From an uncultured Sphingomonas sp. (lineage in GTDB: Bacteria > Pseudomonadota > Alphaproteobacteria > Sphingomonadales > Sphingomonadaceae), in assembly GCF_936927845.1 (NCBI RefSeq), contig NZ_CAKZHV010000068.1, positions 62,001-126,000 on the forward strand: a stretch of 64,000 bases of DNA. Reading direction: 5' to 3'. This document shows, piece after piece, positions 33,333 through 41,469 of the stretch. Under the pieces are notes generated by a model that saw only the letters and a program-made list of their open reading frames with translations, did no database searches and was not told the DNA's origin. Made by a program: the position numbers and the translations under genes. Each line of letters starts with the position of its first letter. Positions within the stretch are counted from its first letter, which is position 1.

Positions 33333-34069
33333 AGACCACCGTAGCGGCGCTGCCGCTGCCCAAACGCCTCGATCGCCGCAGCGAGGTCACGCGCGCCGAA
33401 ATCGGGCCACAAGGTGTCGACGAACAGCAGCTCGGCGTAGGCCGCCTGCCACAGCAGGAAATTCGACAACCGGTGTTCGCCCGACGTGCGGATCATCAGG
33501 TCGAGCGGCGGCAGCTCGCGCGTCTCGAGCTCGCGTTCGATCGATCCCATGTCGATCGCGGCGGGATCGAGCGCTCCGTCACGCGCGCGCGCCGCCAGCG
33601 CCTGCGCCGCGCGCACCAGCTCGGCCTGCGCGCCGTAGTTGAGTGCGATCGCCAGGATTGGACCGGTGTTGCCCGCGGTACGCGCCAGTGCGTCGTCGAT
33701 CAGGTCGACCACGTCACCCGAAAAGCGCGTATAGTCACCGAGCACGCGCAGCCGCACGTTCTCGCGCACCAGTTCGGCGAGGTCGTTGCGGATGAAGAAT
33801 TTAAGCAGACCCATCAGGTCGCTCACTTCCTCCGCCGGACGCCGCCAGTTCTCCGACGAGAAAGCGTAGAGCGTCAGCGCCTCGATCCCCATCGCGCGCG
33901 CGGCGCGGGTCACCGCCCGTACCGCCTCGACCCCCGCCTTGTGTCCGGCTGCGCGCGGAAGCAGGCGCTTCTTTGCCCAGCGCCCGTTGCCGTCCATGAT
34001 GATGGCGACATGGCGCGGCACCGCGCCACCGCCCGCGGTTTGCGTCTGGACGGCCGTCGCCATCAGCAT
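33329..34069 (-). CDS. uppS: Undecaprenyl diphosphate synthase
   Basis: This 246-residue cis-prenyltransferase makes the C55 carrier for peptidoglycan and other glycans. The diphosphate-binding motif IMDGNGRWAKKR is at about residues 24-35, and RTSGEHRLSNFLLWQAAYAEL (in two parts, about 194-214) is the second signature. The start overlaps nothing upstream (22 bases from frr). It could be called a di-trans,poly-cis-decaprenylcistransferase. Confidence 0.96.
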   Translation of the reverse strand: MLMATAVQTQTAGGGAVPRHVAIIMDGNGRWAKKRLLPRAAGHKAGVEAVRAVTRAARAMGIEALTLYAFSSENWRRPAEEVSDLMGLLKFFIRNDLAELVRENVRLRVLGDYTRFSGDVVDLIDDALARTAGNTGPILAIALNYGAQAELVRAAQALAARARDGALDPAAIDMGSIERELETRELPPLDLMIRTSGEHRLSNFLLWQAAYAELLFVDTLWPDFGARDLAAAIEAFGQRQRRYGGL

Positions 34070-34091
34070 TCCCCCCTATGCCGACGTTGGC

Positions 34092-34649
34092 TCACTTGCC
34101 GAGGATTTCCTTTTCCTTCGCGGCCGAGACGCTGTCGATGTCGGCGGTGGTGGCGTCGGTCAGCTTCTGCACCTCGCCCTCCAGCCGCTTGCGCTCGTCC
34201 TCTGAAAAGACGCCCTTCTTCTCGTCGGTCTTGAGCGCATCCATGCCGTCACGCCGCACGTTGCGCACCGCGATCTTGGCCTTCTCCGAATATTGCCCAG
34301 CGAGCTTCGCCAGCTCCTTGCGGCGTTCCTCGGTCAGGTCGGGGATCGGCAGACGCAGGTTCTGGCCATCATTGATCGGGTTGAGCCCCAGTCCGGCGGA
34401 ACGGATCGCCTTCTCGACCGGGCCGACATTGCTCTTGTCCCACACCTGGACCGAGATCATCCGCGGCTCGGGTACCGAAACGGTCGCAACCTGGTTGAGC
34501 GGCATCTTCGCGCCGTACACCTCAACGGTAACGGGATCGAGCAGCGAGGTCGATGCGCGACCGGTGCGCAGGCCGGCGAGATCGCCCTTGAGCGACTCGA
34601 CCGCACCGTTCATGCGGCGCTCGATATCGGCCTTGTCATACGCGGGCAT
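34092..34649 (-). CDS. frr: Ribosome recycling factor
   Basis: This 185-residue two-domain protein separates ribosomes after termination together with EF-G. Hallmarks are GRASTSLLDPVTVEVYG (about 29-45), PLNQVATVSVPEPR and the C-terminal helix IAVRNVRRDGMDALK (about 127-141). It lies 3 bases after pyrH, the normal pyrH-frr pair. Confidence 0.97.
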   Translation of the reverse strand: MPAYDKADIERRMNGAVESLKGDLAGLRTGRASTSLLDPVTVEVYGAKMPLNQVATVSVPEPRMISVQVWDKSNVGPVEKAIRSAGLGLNPINDGQNLRLPIPDLTEERRKELAKLAGQYSEKAKIAVRNVRRDGMDALKTDEKKGVFSEDERKRLEGEVQKLTDATTADIDSVSAAKEKEILGK

Positions 34650-34652
34650 GGC

Positions 34653-35381
34653 TTACTTCTCCGTGTTGGACTGAACGATCGTCGACACGCCCTCACCGTG
34701 CAGCACGGCGGCGAAATTGCCGTGCTCGCGGATGTTGAACACGACGATCGGAATGTTGGAATCGCGACACAAGGCGACCGCGCTCGCGTCCATGACGCGC
34801 AGGTTCTTCGACAAAACTTCGTCGTAGCCGATCGTGTCATACCGCTTGGCGGACGGCACCTGCTTGGGATCGGCATCGTAGACGCCGTCGACGCTGGTGC
34901 CCTTGAACAGCGCATCGCAGTTCATCTCGGCAGCACGCAGCGCCGCGCCGCTGTCGGTGGTGAAGAACGGCGAGCCGACACCGGCGGCGAAGATCACGAC
35001 GCGCCCCTTTTCCAGGTGACGCATCGCGCGGCGACGCACGAAGGGCTCGCATACCGATTGCATCGGGATCGCGGACTGAACCCGCGTGTCGACGCCGATC
35101 TGCTCCAGCGCGTTCTGCACCGCGAGCGCGTTCATCACGGTCGCGAGCATCCCCATATAATCACCCGTGGCGCGCTCCATGCCGCGCGCCGCGCCCGAGA
35201 TACCGCGAAAGATGTTGCCGCCGCCCACGACGACGCACAGCTCGAACCCCTGCGCCTTCACGTCGGCGATCTCTTCGGCGACGCGCGCGGTGACGGTGGG
35301 ATCGATCGCGAGACCGCCCTCCCCCATCAACACTTCGCCCGACAATTTCAGCAGGATACGGTTGTAGCGCGGTTTGGTCAT
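34653..35381 (-). CDS. pyrH: Uridylate kinase
   Basis: This 242-residue amino-acid-kinase-fold enzyme phosphorylates UMP. The N-terminal KLSGEVLMGEGG (about 13-24) and VVVGGGNIFRG (about 50-60) bind nucleotide, and TTDSGAALRAAEM is the acceptor region. It lies between tsf and frr; a terminator-like hairpin separates it from tsf, so it may have its own promoter. Confidence 0.97.
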   Translation of the reverse strand: MTKPRYNRILLKLSGEVLMGEGGLAIDPTVTARVAEEIADVKAQGFELCVVVGGGNIFRGISGAARGMERATGDYMGMLATVMNALAVQNALEQIGVDTRVQSAIPMQSVCEPFVRRRAMRHLEKGRVVIFAAGVGSPFFTTDSGAALRAAEMNCDALFKGTSVDGVYDADPKQVPSAKRYDTIGYDEVLSKNLRVMDASAVALCRDSNIPIVVFNIREHGNFAAVLHGEGVSTIVQSNTEK

Positions 35382-35452
35382 CGATTCCGAATGGTCTGGG
35401 GAAAGGCTGGCGGACCTTAGAGGCGCGACCCGGTGTGAGCAACCCGCCCGAC

Positions 35453-35489
35453 ACGCAAACCGCCGCCCCGGCGGGTGCCAGGGCGGCGG
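35453..35489 (-). terminator. Intrinsic terminator after tsf
   Basis: On the minus strand CCGCCGCCC (35489-35481) pairs with GGGCGGCGG (35468-35460), followed by TTTGCG. It lies 40 bases after the tsf stop and about 70 bases before the pyrH ATG, so it probably ends or attenuates rpsB-tsf transcripts. Confidence 0.75.
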
Positions 35490-35528
35490 CTTATTTACAA
35501 CACGTTGCGCCTCACGGCGCTGAACGGG

Positions 35529-36464
35529 TCAGGCGTTCTGCGGCACGCCCGATGCAGCGGCGACCTCGGCGGCGAAGTCGGACTGCTCCTTCTCGATGCC
35601 CTCGCCGAGCTGAAAGCGGACGTAATCGACCAGCTTGATCTCGGCGCCGGCATCCTTGCCAGCCTTGGCGACGACGTCGCTGATCTTGGTCTTGCCATCC
35701 ATCACGAACAGCTGGCTGACCAGCGCGTGCTCCTTGCGGTACTTGGCGATCGAGCCTTCGACCATCTTGGCGATGATGTCAGCCGGCTTGCCGCTCTCGC
35801 CCGCCTTCTCGGTCGCGATCGCGCGCTCGCGCTCGATCTCCGCCTCGTCGAGGTCGCCCTCGTTCAGCGCTTTCGGGAACGCAGCCGCGATGTGCATCGC
35901 CAGGCTCTTGCCGAGCGACTGCAGCGCCTCGTCGTTCGCCGCGCTCTCGAGCGCGACCAGCACGCCGATCTTGCCCAGACCCGGCGACTGCTGGTTGTGG
36001 ACATAAGCGACGACGGCGCCCTGCGACACTTCGAGCTTGCGCGCACGGCGGATCGACTGGTGCTCGCCGATCGTCGCGACGTTGTTGGTCAGCGCCTCGG
36101 CGACGGTCGTTCCCGACGGCATCGACGCGGCCTTGATCGCCTCGACGTCGTCGCCCGTGGCGAGCGCGATCTGCGTCACTTCGCGCACGAAGTTCTGGAA
36201 CTGGTCGTTCTTGGCGACGAAGTCGGTTTCCGAGTTGACCTCGACCGCCGCACCCTTGGTTCCGGACACGGCGACGCCGACCAGACCCTCGGCCGCGGTA
36301 CGGCTCGACTTCTTCTGCGCGGCCGCCAGACCCTTGGTGCGCAGCCAGTCGAGCGCGGCGTCCATGTCGCCCGCGGTCTCGTTCAGCGCCTTCTTGCAGT
36401 CCATCATGCCCGCGCCGCTCTTCTCGCGCAGGTCCTTCACCATCGAAGCGGTGATGTCGGCCAT
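35529..36464 (-). CDS. tsf: Elongation factor Ts
   Basis: This 311-residue EF-Ts regenerates EF-Tu-GTP. The N-terminal UBA-like domain (ITASMVKDLREKSGAGMMDC, 3-22) and the conserved TDFVAKN segment (about 80-86) contact EF-Tu. The start at 36464 (MADITASMV) gives the conserved N-terminus; an upstream ATG adds ten unconserved residues. Order rpsB-tsf-pyrH-frr is the bacterial norm. Confidence 0.97.
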   Translation of the reverse strand: MADITASMVKDLREKSGAGMMDCKKALNETAGDMDAALDWLRTKGLAAAQKKSSRTAAEGLVGVAVSGTKGAAVEVNSETDFVAKNDQFQNFVREVTQIALATGDDVEAIKAASMPSGTTVAEALTNNVATIGEHQSIRRARKLEVSQGAVVAYVHNQQSPGLGKIGVLVALESAANDEALQSLGKSLAMHIAAAFPKALNEGDLDEAEIERERAIATEKAGESGKPADIIAKMVEGSIAKYRKEHALVSQLFVMDGKTKISDVVAKAGKDAGAEIKLVDYVRFQLGEGIEKEQSDFAAEVAAASGVPQNA

Positions 36465-36532
36465 CGTTCTGGTCCCTCGAATGTGATTGGTCACCCCGGC
36501 CGCCCACGCTCAGCGGCGGCCACAGGGGCGAT

Positions 36533-36567
36533 GAAACAAATGGAGGCCGCCATGTAGGCAGCCTCCA
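36533..36567 (-). terminator. Hairpin with T-rich tail between rpsB and tsf
   Basis: Minus-strand TGGAGGC (36567-36561) pairs with GCCTCCA (36547-36541) around a 13-base loop, followed by TTTGTTTC. It lies in the 145-base gap between rpsB and tsf and could lower tsf expression relative to rpsB or end part of the transcripts. Confidence 0.6.
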
Positions 36568-36609
36568 TGACAATTGCACGTCACCGCTGATGCGGTGCCG
36601 CGCCGGCGA

Positions 36610-37431
36610 TTACGCCTGCGCGGTCGCCGCCATGACGTTGCCTTCGGCGTTCACGTCGGTGTCGATCGGGGCGTCCGCGCCCTGGATCGCTTCTTCCGCC
36701 GGCGGCTCGATCATCGCGCCCATGTCAGCGCCGCTGCGCGCCTGCTGCTGCTGGTTACCGCGGGTCGCCGCGATCGCAACCGCCTCGCAGTACAAACGGA
36801 TCGCGCGCGCTGCGTCGTCGTTCGCGGGCACCGGGAAAGCGATGCCGTCGGGCGACACGTTGGAGTCGAGAATGCCGACAACCGGGATGCCCAGCGTGTT
36901 GGCTTCCTTGATCGCCAGCTCTTCCTTGTTGGCGTCGATCACGAACATGACGTCCGGGATGCCGCCCATGTCGCGGATGCCGCCGAGCGACATCTCAAGC
37001 TTGTCGCGCTCGCGCGTCAGCTGAAGCACTTCCTTCTTGGTCAGACCTGCGGTGTTGCCCGACAGCTGCTCCTCGAGCGCCTTCAAACGCTTGATCGAGT
37101 TGCTGATCGTCTTCCAGTTGGTAAGCATGCCGCCCAGCCAGCGGTGGTTGACGAAATGCTGGCCCGCGCGACGCGCCGCCTCGGCGACAGGCTCCTGCGC
37201 CTGGCGCTTGGTGCCGACAAACAGCACCTTGCCGCCCGCGGCGACGGTGGACGACACAAACTCGAGTGCGCGCGCGAACAGCGGCACGGTCTGCGACAGG
37301 TCGATGATGTGGACGCCGTTGCGATCACCGAAGATGTACGGCTTCATCTTGGGGTTCCAGCGGTGGGTCTGGTGACCGAAATGCGCGCCGGTTTCGATAA
37401 GCTGCTGCATGCTGACGACAGGTGCCGCCAT
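36610..37431 (-). CDS. rpsB: 30S ribosomal protein S2
   Basis: This 273-residue S2 begins with VSMQQLIETGAHFGHQTHRWNP (segment about 5-26) and includes the coiled-coil insert LKALEEQLSGNTAGLTKKEV (part, about 115-134). The C-terminus is extended by about 30 residues rich in Gln/Ala/Pro, as in many alphaproteobacteria. A structured leader at 37458-37517, 26 bases ahead of the ATG, may mediate feedback control by S2. Confidence 0.97.
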   Translation of the reverse strand: MAAPVVSMQQLIETGAHFGHQTHRWNPKMKPYIFGDRNGVHIIDLSQTVPLFARALEFVSSTVAAGGKVLFVGTKRQAQEPVAEAARRAGQHFVNHRWLGGMLTNWKTISNSIKRLKALEEQLSGNTAGLTKKEVLQLTRERDKLEMSLGGIRDMGGIPDVMFVIDANKEELAIKEANTLGIPVVGILDSNVSPDGIAFPVPANDDAARAIRLYCEAVAIAATRGNQQQQARSGADMGAMIEPPAEEAIQGADAPIDTDVNAEGNVMAATAQA

Positions 37432-37744
37432 AATGGTATTCCTTCCGGTTAGGCCGCTGGGAAGCGTGTGACGCGTACAGGCTCAAAGCCCGGCGCACCG
37501 GTTGTTGATGCTTCCCATGTGGGGTTGAGGACGCCGCGCATAGCCGCGATCGCGCGATCTTACAACCGACAAACAGCACTTGACGACGGAACGTAAGCGG
37601 AACATACAGCGGAACAGAACACGAACTTAGCTGGTTTTGGCCTAAGTGGCTCTATTTTCGTCCGAAATGGTCGCAGTGGCGGGAACCGAAGCTCGTGGAT
37701 GGATGTTGGCGGACGTTGGGTTCGCATTGGCTGAGGAAGCGAAC
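37432..37744. other. Divergent intergenic region between rpsB and a small membrane-protein gene
   Basis: The 313-base gap contains the rpsB leader (37458-37517). For the plus strand a possible promoter is TTGACG (37580-37585), 17 bases, CATACA (37603-37608), which would drive the gene at 37745. ACTTAG (37625-37630) and CTAAGT (37642-37647) are inverted around GCTGGTTTTGGC. No further coding frame is convincing. Confidence 0.5.
37458..37517 (-). promoter_or_regulatory. Structured rpsB leader (possible S2 autoregulation element)
   Basis: On the rpsB-coding strand TGGGAAGC (37517-37510) pairs perfectly with GCTTCCCA (37465-37458). Inside this 8-base closing stem are small hairpins: CCGG-TGCG-CCGG and GGC-TTTGA-GCC. 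A multi-branch leader just before rpsB is the expected site for repression by ribosomal protein S2, which is established in E. coli. Pairing is seen in the sequence; the function is inferred. Confidence 0.6.
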
Positions 37745-37978
37745 ATGCTGATCGTGCTTGATGTTCTGGTGTTCGGGGGCGCTACATTGGGCGCTGTTTA
37801 TGCAATCTGGGCGACGGTGGCCCCTAACCTGGCGCGCATCATGGACGCGCTCTCGGGCTATCCGCAACCGCGATTCGAACCGCTCGCGACGCTGGTACGC
37901 GCCGAAAACCGGATCGCGGTCAGGCGCTGGGCGGCAACGCCGGCTCGTACGTCGTTGCGGCACCGCGAAGCCGCTTGA
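37745..37978 (+). CDS. Small single-span membrane protein
   Basis: This 77-residue protein starts MLIVLDVLVFGGATLGAVYA with one span (about 2-24), followed by a basic cytoplasmic tail (TLVRAENRIAVRRW). The start at 37745 follows GAGGAAGCG; an in-frame start at 37646 would add an unlikely extension. It converges on pssA, and the two coding ends overlap by 59 bases. No family was recognised. The position next to pssA gives no functional clue. Confidence 0.65.
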   Translation: MLIVLDVLVFGGATLGAVYAIWATVAPNLARIMDALSGYPQPRFEPLATLVRAENRIAVRRWAATPARTSLRHREAA

Positions 37979-38717
37979 CCCGCGCGTAGCTGGCAATGCT
38001 GAACGGCAGCGCCAGCAGATAGCCGACGCATAACAGCGATACCGTCTCCCATGGCGCGGAGACGGCCGCGGCACCCACGACGACGACCAGCGCGATCGCT
38101 TCGAAGCGGACGTTTCGGCGCAGTCGTAGCGACGACCACGAAAAGGTTGCGACGCTCGATACCATCAGGAACGCGACGAACACCGTCCACGGCGCAACCA
38201 GATAAGGCGATCGCAGCAACGGCTCGCCAGTTGCCAGCCAAAGGAAGATCGGCAGCAATGATAGTCCGGCGCCGGCAGGTGCGGGCGCGCCGGTCAGGAA
38301 CCCGGCCGATTTGTGCGGCTGGTCATCGGCGTCGATTGCGGCATTGAAGCGCGCGAGACGCAAGGCGCAGAACACTGCCAACACCAGCGCGACCGTCCAC
38401 CCGAATCGCGGCAGCGTCGAGAGCGACCAAAGATACAGGATGAGTGCGGGCGATACACCAAACGAGATCGCGTCGCTGAGCGAATCGAGCTCGGCGCCGA
38501 ACCGGCTTTCACCGCGCAGCATGCGAGCGACGCGCCCGTCGAGCCCGTCGAGCACACCGGCGAGCAGCACCATCGCCACCGCCATCGCCCAGTTCTGCTG
38601 GAGCGCGAAGCGAACGCCCGAGAGCCCTGAACATAGCGCCAGCGCGGTGACGGCGTTCGGCGCAACCGCGCGCAGCGGCAGCCCGCGTGGGCGACGAAGT
38701 TGACGAGCCGCGCGCAC
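37920..38717 (-). CDS. pssA: CDP-diacylglycerol-serine O-phosphatidyltransferase
   Basis: This 265-residue membrane enzyme makes phosphatidylserine. The CDP-alcohol phosphotransferase motif DGLDGRVAR..8..FGAELDSLSD is at about residues 60-87 with all acidic ligands. Seven to eight spans are expected. It lies 2 bases after psd, so the two steps to phosphatidylethanolamine are co-expressed. The C-terminal end overlaps a small convergent gene. Confidence 0.94.
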   Translation of the reverse strand: MRAARQLRRPRGLPLRAVAPNAVTALALCSGLSGVRFALQQNWAMAVAMVLLAGVLDGLDGRVARMLRGESRFGAELDSLSDAISFGVSPALILYLWSLSTLPRFGWTVALVLAVFCALRLARFNAAIDADDQPHKSAGFLTGAPAPAGAGLSLLPIFLWLATGEPLLRSPYLVAPWTVFVAFLMVSSVATFSWSSLRLRRNVRFEAIALVVVVGAAAVSAPWETVSLLCVGYLLALPFSIASYARVKRLRGAATTYEPALPPSA

Positions 38718-38719
38718 GC

Positions 38720-39442
38720 TTACTGCGCGACCCCGCGGACCGGCGAACCGTTGAAGCGGCCGAGCACCGTCTCGCCCGCGATCGCGCGCTGGCCGAGCAC
38801 GACCTGCGGAACACAGCCCTCGGGCAAGAACACGTCGACGCGGCTGCCGAAGCGGATCAAGCCGATCCGCTGTCCAGCGGCAACGAGGTCGCCGATCTTG
38901 ACGAAGCCGACGATGCGACGCGCGACGAGCCCGGCGATCTGGGTGAAGCCGATGCGGCGCCCATCGTAACCCTCGACGACGAAATGCTGGCGCTCATTCT
39001 CTTCCGACGCTTTGTCGAGGTCGGCGTTGAGGAACTTGCCCGAGATATAGACGACCTGACGGATCGTCCCCGCGATCGGCGTCCGATTGATGTGAACGTC
39101 GAACACCGACATGAACACCGACACGCGCACCATCGGCTCCGCACCCAGGTCCCCCACCAATTCGCGCGGGACCGGGACACGCTCGATCATCGTGATCAGC
39201 CCGTCAGCTGGCGACACCACCAGGTCGTCGCCGATCGGGGTCGTGCGGATGGGATCGCGAAAGAAAGCCGCGACCCACAACGTCACGCCCAGCAGCGGCC
39301 AGAACAGCACTTTTGTGACAATGGTTGCCAGCAGCGTGATGCCGAACGCGATGGCGGTGAATTTCTGCCCCTCGGGGTGGACGGCGGGGAAGCGCCACTT
39401 GACCGTGGACGTGCCCACCGGGGGCTTCTGCAGTGATGACAT
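38720..39442 (-). CDS. psd: Phosphatidylserine decarboxylase (short proteobacterial type)
   Basis: This 240-residue pyruvoyl enzyme turns phosphatidylserine into phosphatidylethanolamine. The self-cleavage site is the GS pair in LIRFGSRVDVFLP near the C-terminus (about residue 210). VVSPADGLI (about 67-75) and HxNRTPIAG (about 117-125) are family marks. Start 39442 (MSSLQKPPVG) was chosen because the upstream 44 codons are Arg-rich and look non-coding. One membrane hairpin (about 20-60) precedes the catalytic part. Confidence 0.92.
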   Translation of the reverse strand: MSSLQKPPVGTSTVKWRFPAVHPEGQKFTAIAFGITLLATIVTKVLFWPLLGVTLWVAAFFRDPIRTTPIGDDLVVSPADGLITMIERVPVPRELVGDLGAEPMVRVSVFMSVFDVHINRTPIAGTIRQVVYISGKFLNADLDKASEENERQHFVVEGYDGRRIGFTQIAGLVARRIVGFVKIGDLVAAGQRIGLIRFGSRVDVFLPEGCVPQVVLGQRAIAGETVLGRFNGSPVRGVAQ

Positions 39443-39597
39443 GCCTGCCGGTCTATCGTCGGCAAACCGCCCTGACAACGCGCCGTGTCGTGGCCCGCGC
39501 TTTTCATGTCGTCGTGCTGCCGTTGCCGCGGCGCGCTTGATCCCTGCCCCCGCCCTTTCTATGCGCTGGCGCAACCCCTCCCACAGGAAGAGAGAAT

Positions 39598-40818
39598 ATG
39601 GCCAAGATCAAGGTGAAGACGCCCGTCGTGGAGATCGACGGCGACGAAATGACCCGGATCATCTGGGAGTGGATTCGTGAGCGCCTGATCAAGCCGTATC
39701 TCGATATCGAGCTCGATTATTATGACCTCGGCATCGAGCACCGCGACGCGACCGACGACCAGGTGACGATCGACAGTGCCAAGGCGACGCAGAAGTACGG
39801 CGTCGCGGTAAAGTGCGCGACGATCACCCCCGACGAGGCGCGTGTCGAGGAGTTCGGCCTCAAGAAGATGTGGCGCTCGCCCAACGGCACGATCCGCAAC
39901 ATCCTGGGCGGCGTGATCTTCCGCGAGCCGATCGTGATCAAGAACGTCCCCCGCCTGATCCCCGGCTGGACGCACCCGATCGTCGTCGGCCGCCACGCGT
40001 TTGGTGACCAATACAAGGCTACCGACTTCGTGGTGCCAGGTGCGGGCAAGCTGACGATGAAGTGGGAAGGCACCGACGGCCAGGTGATCGAGCGCGAAGT
40101 GTTCGACTTCCCCGAAGGCGGCGTCGCGATGGGGATGTACAACCTCGACCAGTCGATCCGCGACTTCGCGCGCGCGAGCATGAACTATTCGCTGGGTCGC
40201 GGCTGGCCGCTGTATCTCTCGACCAAGAACACGATCCTCAAGGCCTATGATGGCCGCTTCAAGGACCTGTTCGCCGAGATCTTCGAGGCCGAGTTCAAGG
40301 ACCAGTTCGCCGCCCGTGGCATCGTCTACGAACACCGCCTGATCGACGACATGGTCGCCTCGGCGCTCAAGTGGAACGGCGAGTTCGTGTGGGCGTGCAA
40401 GAACTACGACGGCGACGTCCAGTCGGATCAGGTCGCGCAGGGCTTCGGCTCGCTGGGTCTTATGACTTCGGTGCTGATGACCCCGGACGGCAAGACGATC
40501 GAGGCCGAGGCCGCGCATGGCACCGTCACGCGCCACTATCGCCAGCACCAGCAGGGCAAAGCGACCTCGACCAACCCGATCGCGTCGATCTTCGCCTGGA
40601 CCGGTGGTCTGAAGTACCGCGGCCAGTTCGACGGCACCCCCGACGTGACCCGCTTCGCCGAGACGTTGGAGCAGGTCTGCATTGAGACGGTCGAGAACGG
40701 CGACATGACCAAGGATCTCGCGATCCTGATCGGCCCCGACCAGAAGTGGATGACGACCGAGCAGTTCTTCGAGGCCGTACGTCAGAACCTCGAGAACAAG
40801 ATGGCGACCTGGGCTTAA
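39598..40818 (+). CDS. icd: NADP-dependent isocitrate dehydrogenase
   Basis: This 406-residue enzyme oxidises isocitrate to 2-oxoglutarate in the TCA cycle. It is the eukaryotic-like homodimer type: MTRIIWEWIRERLI (about 18-31), SPNGTIRNILGG (about 94-105) and KNYDGDVQSDQVAQGFGSLG (about 264-283). Start follows AGGAAGAGAGAAT. It is a single gene, divergent from psd. Confidence 0.96.
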   Translation: MAKIKVKTPVVEIDGDEMTRIIWEWIRERLIKPYLDIELDYYDLGIEHRDATDDQVTIDSAKATQKYGVAVKCATITPDEARVEEFGLKKMWRSPNGTIRNILGGVIFREPIVIKNVPRLIPGWTHPIVVGRHAFGDQYKATDFVVPGAGKLTMKWEGTDGQVIEREVFDFPEGGVAMGMYNLDQSIRDFARASMNYSLGRGWPLYLSTKNTILKAYDGRFKDLFAEIFEAEFKDQFAARGIVYEHRLIDDMVASALKWNGEFVWACKNYDGDVQSDQVAQGFGSLGLMTSVLMTPDGKTIEAEAAHGTVTRHYRQHQQGKATSTNPIASIFAWTGGLKYRGQFDGTPDVTRFAETLEQVCIETVENGDMTKDLAILIGPDQKWMTTEQFFEAVRQNLENKMATWA

Positions 40819-40825
40819 AGGTCCG

Positions 40826-41242
40826 TCATCGGCGGCGGAGCTCGATCACGAGCCCGCCGTCGCCCCTGAGCGTCTGGATAGCGCCGGGTGCGAGTGCGAG
40901 CGACTGGCGCAATTCGACGGTGCTGGTTCCGCCGCAGCCCGCCTCGCTCGGCCGCGTCCAGCGCGCCTCGATCGAGAATATATCGGGCGTTTCCCCGCTA
41001 CGCGGCGAGCGACGCCCGTTGACGCTGACATCGCGCTGCGCGGTGCCGTACGATTGATCGTTGAACGCGAAATTGGGTTCGAGCGCCTCGCTCTCACTGT
41101 GGCGGCACGGTGTCCCGCGCATCGCGTCCACCCACAACTTACCAGACCACAACACGCCCTGCGGTGCGCGGACGACGATGCCGACCGCCACGCGCTCGCG
41201 CAACGCTGCGGTGCGATGGAACGGCGTGGTCGGCAGCGCCAC
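40826..41242 (-). CDS. Hypothetical secreted protein, probable N-terminal frameshift
   Basis: The 138-residue frame from GTG 41242 continues backward as RCRFSYAAPPI before meeting a stop, so the true N-terminus is elsewhere. An ATG at 41327, with AGGGAG eight bases upstream, opens a signal-peptide-like MLVLLLLQVV in another frame. One extra base (or two missing) in the GC-rich stretch near 41270-41300 would join them. The body has three Cys (TPCRHSE, EAGCGG and the upstream RCRF) and ends ELRRR. No family recognised. Real mutation and sequencing error cannot be told apart here. Confidence 0.55.
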   Translation of the reverse strand: MALPTTPFHRTAALRERVAVGIVVRAPQGVLWSGKLWVDAMRGTPCRHSESEALEPNFAFNDQSYGTAQRDVSVNGRRSPRSGETPDIFSIEARWTRPSEAGCGGTSTVELRQSLALAPGAIQTLRGDGGLVIELRRR

Positions 41243-41469
41243 GATTGGCGGCGCGGCGTAGGAGAAGCGGCAGCGGCGCCGGCGGCACGTGGGTGATCAC
41301 GACTTGCAAGAGCAGCAGGACGAGCATGGACGGTCTCCCTTCGGTGATAGGCCACTACCGCCCGATTGAGCACGAAGCTCATCCGCAACATTCTTAACCC
41401 GCGCAGCGGGCAGCCCCATGCGCGTCACTCGGTTGGCAAAGCTCCTCATCTCCTTCAAGGGTGGGCGAC

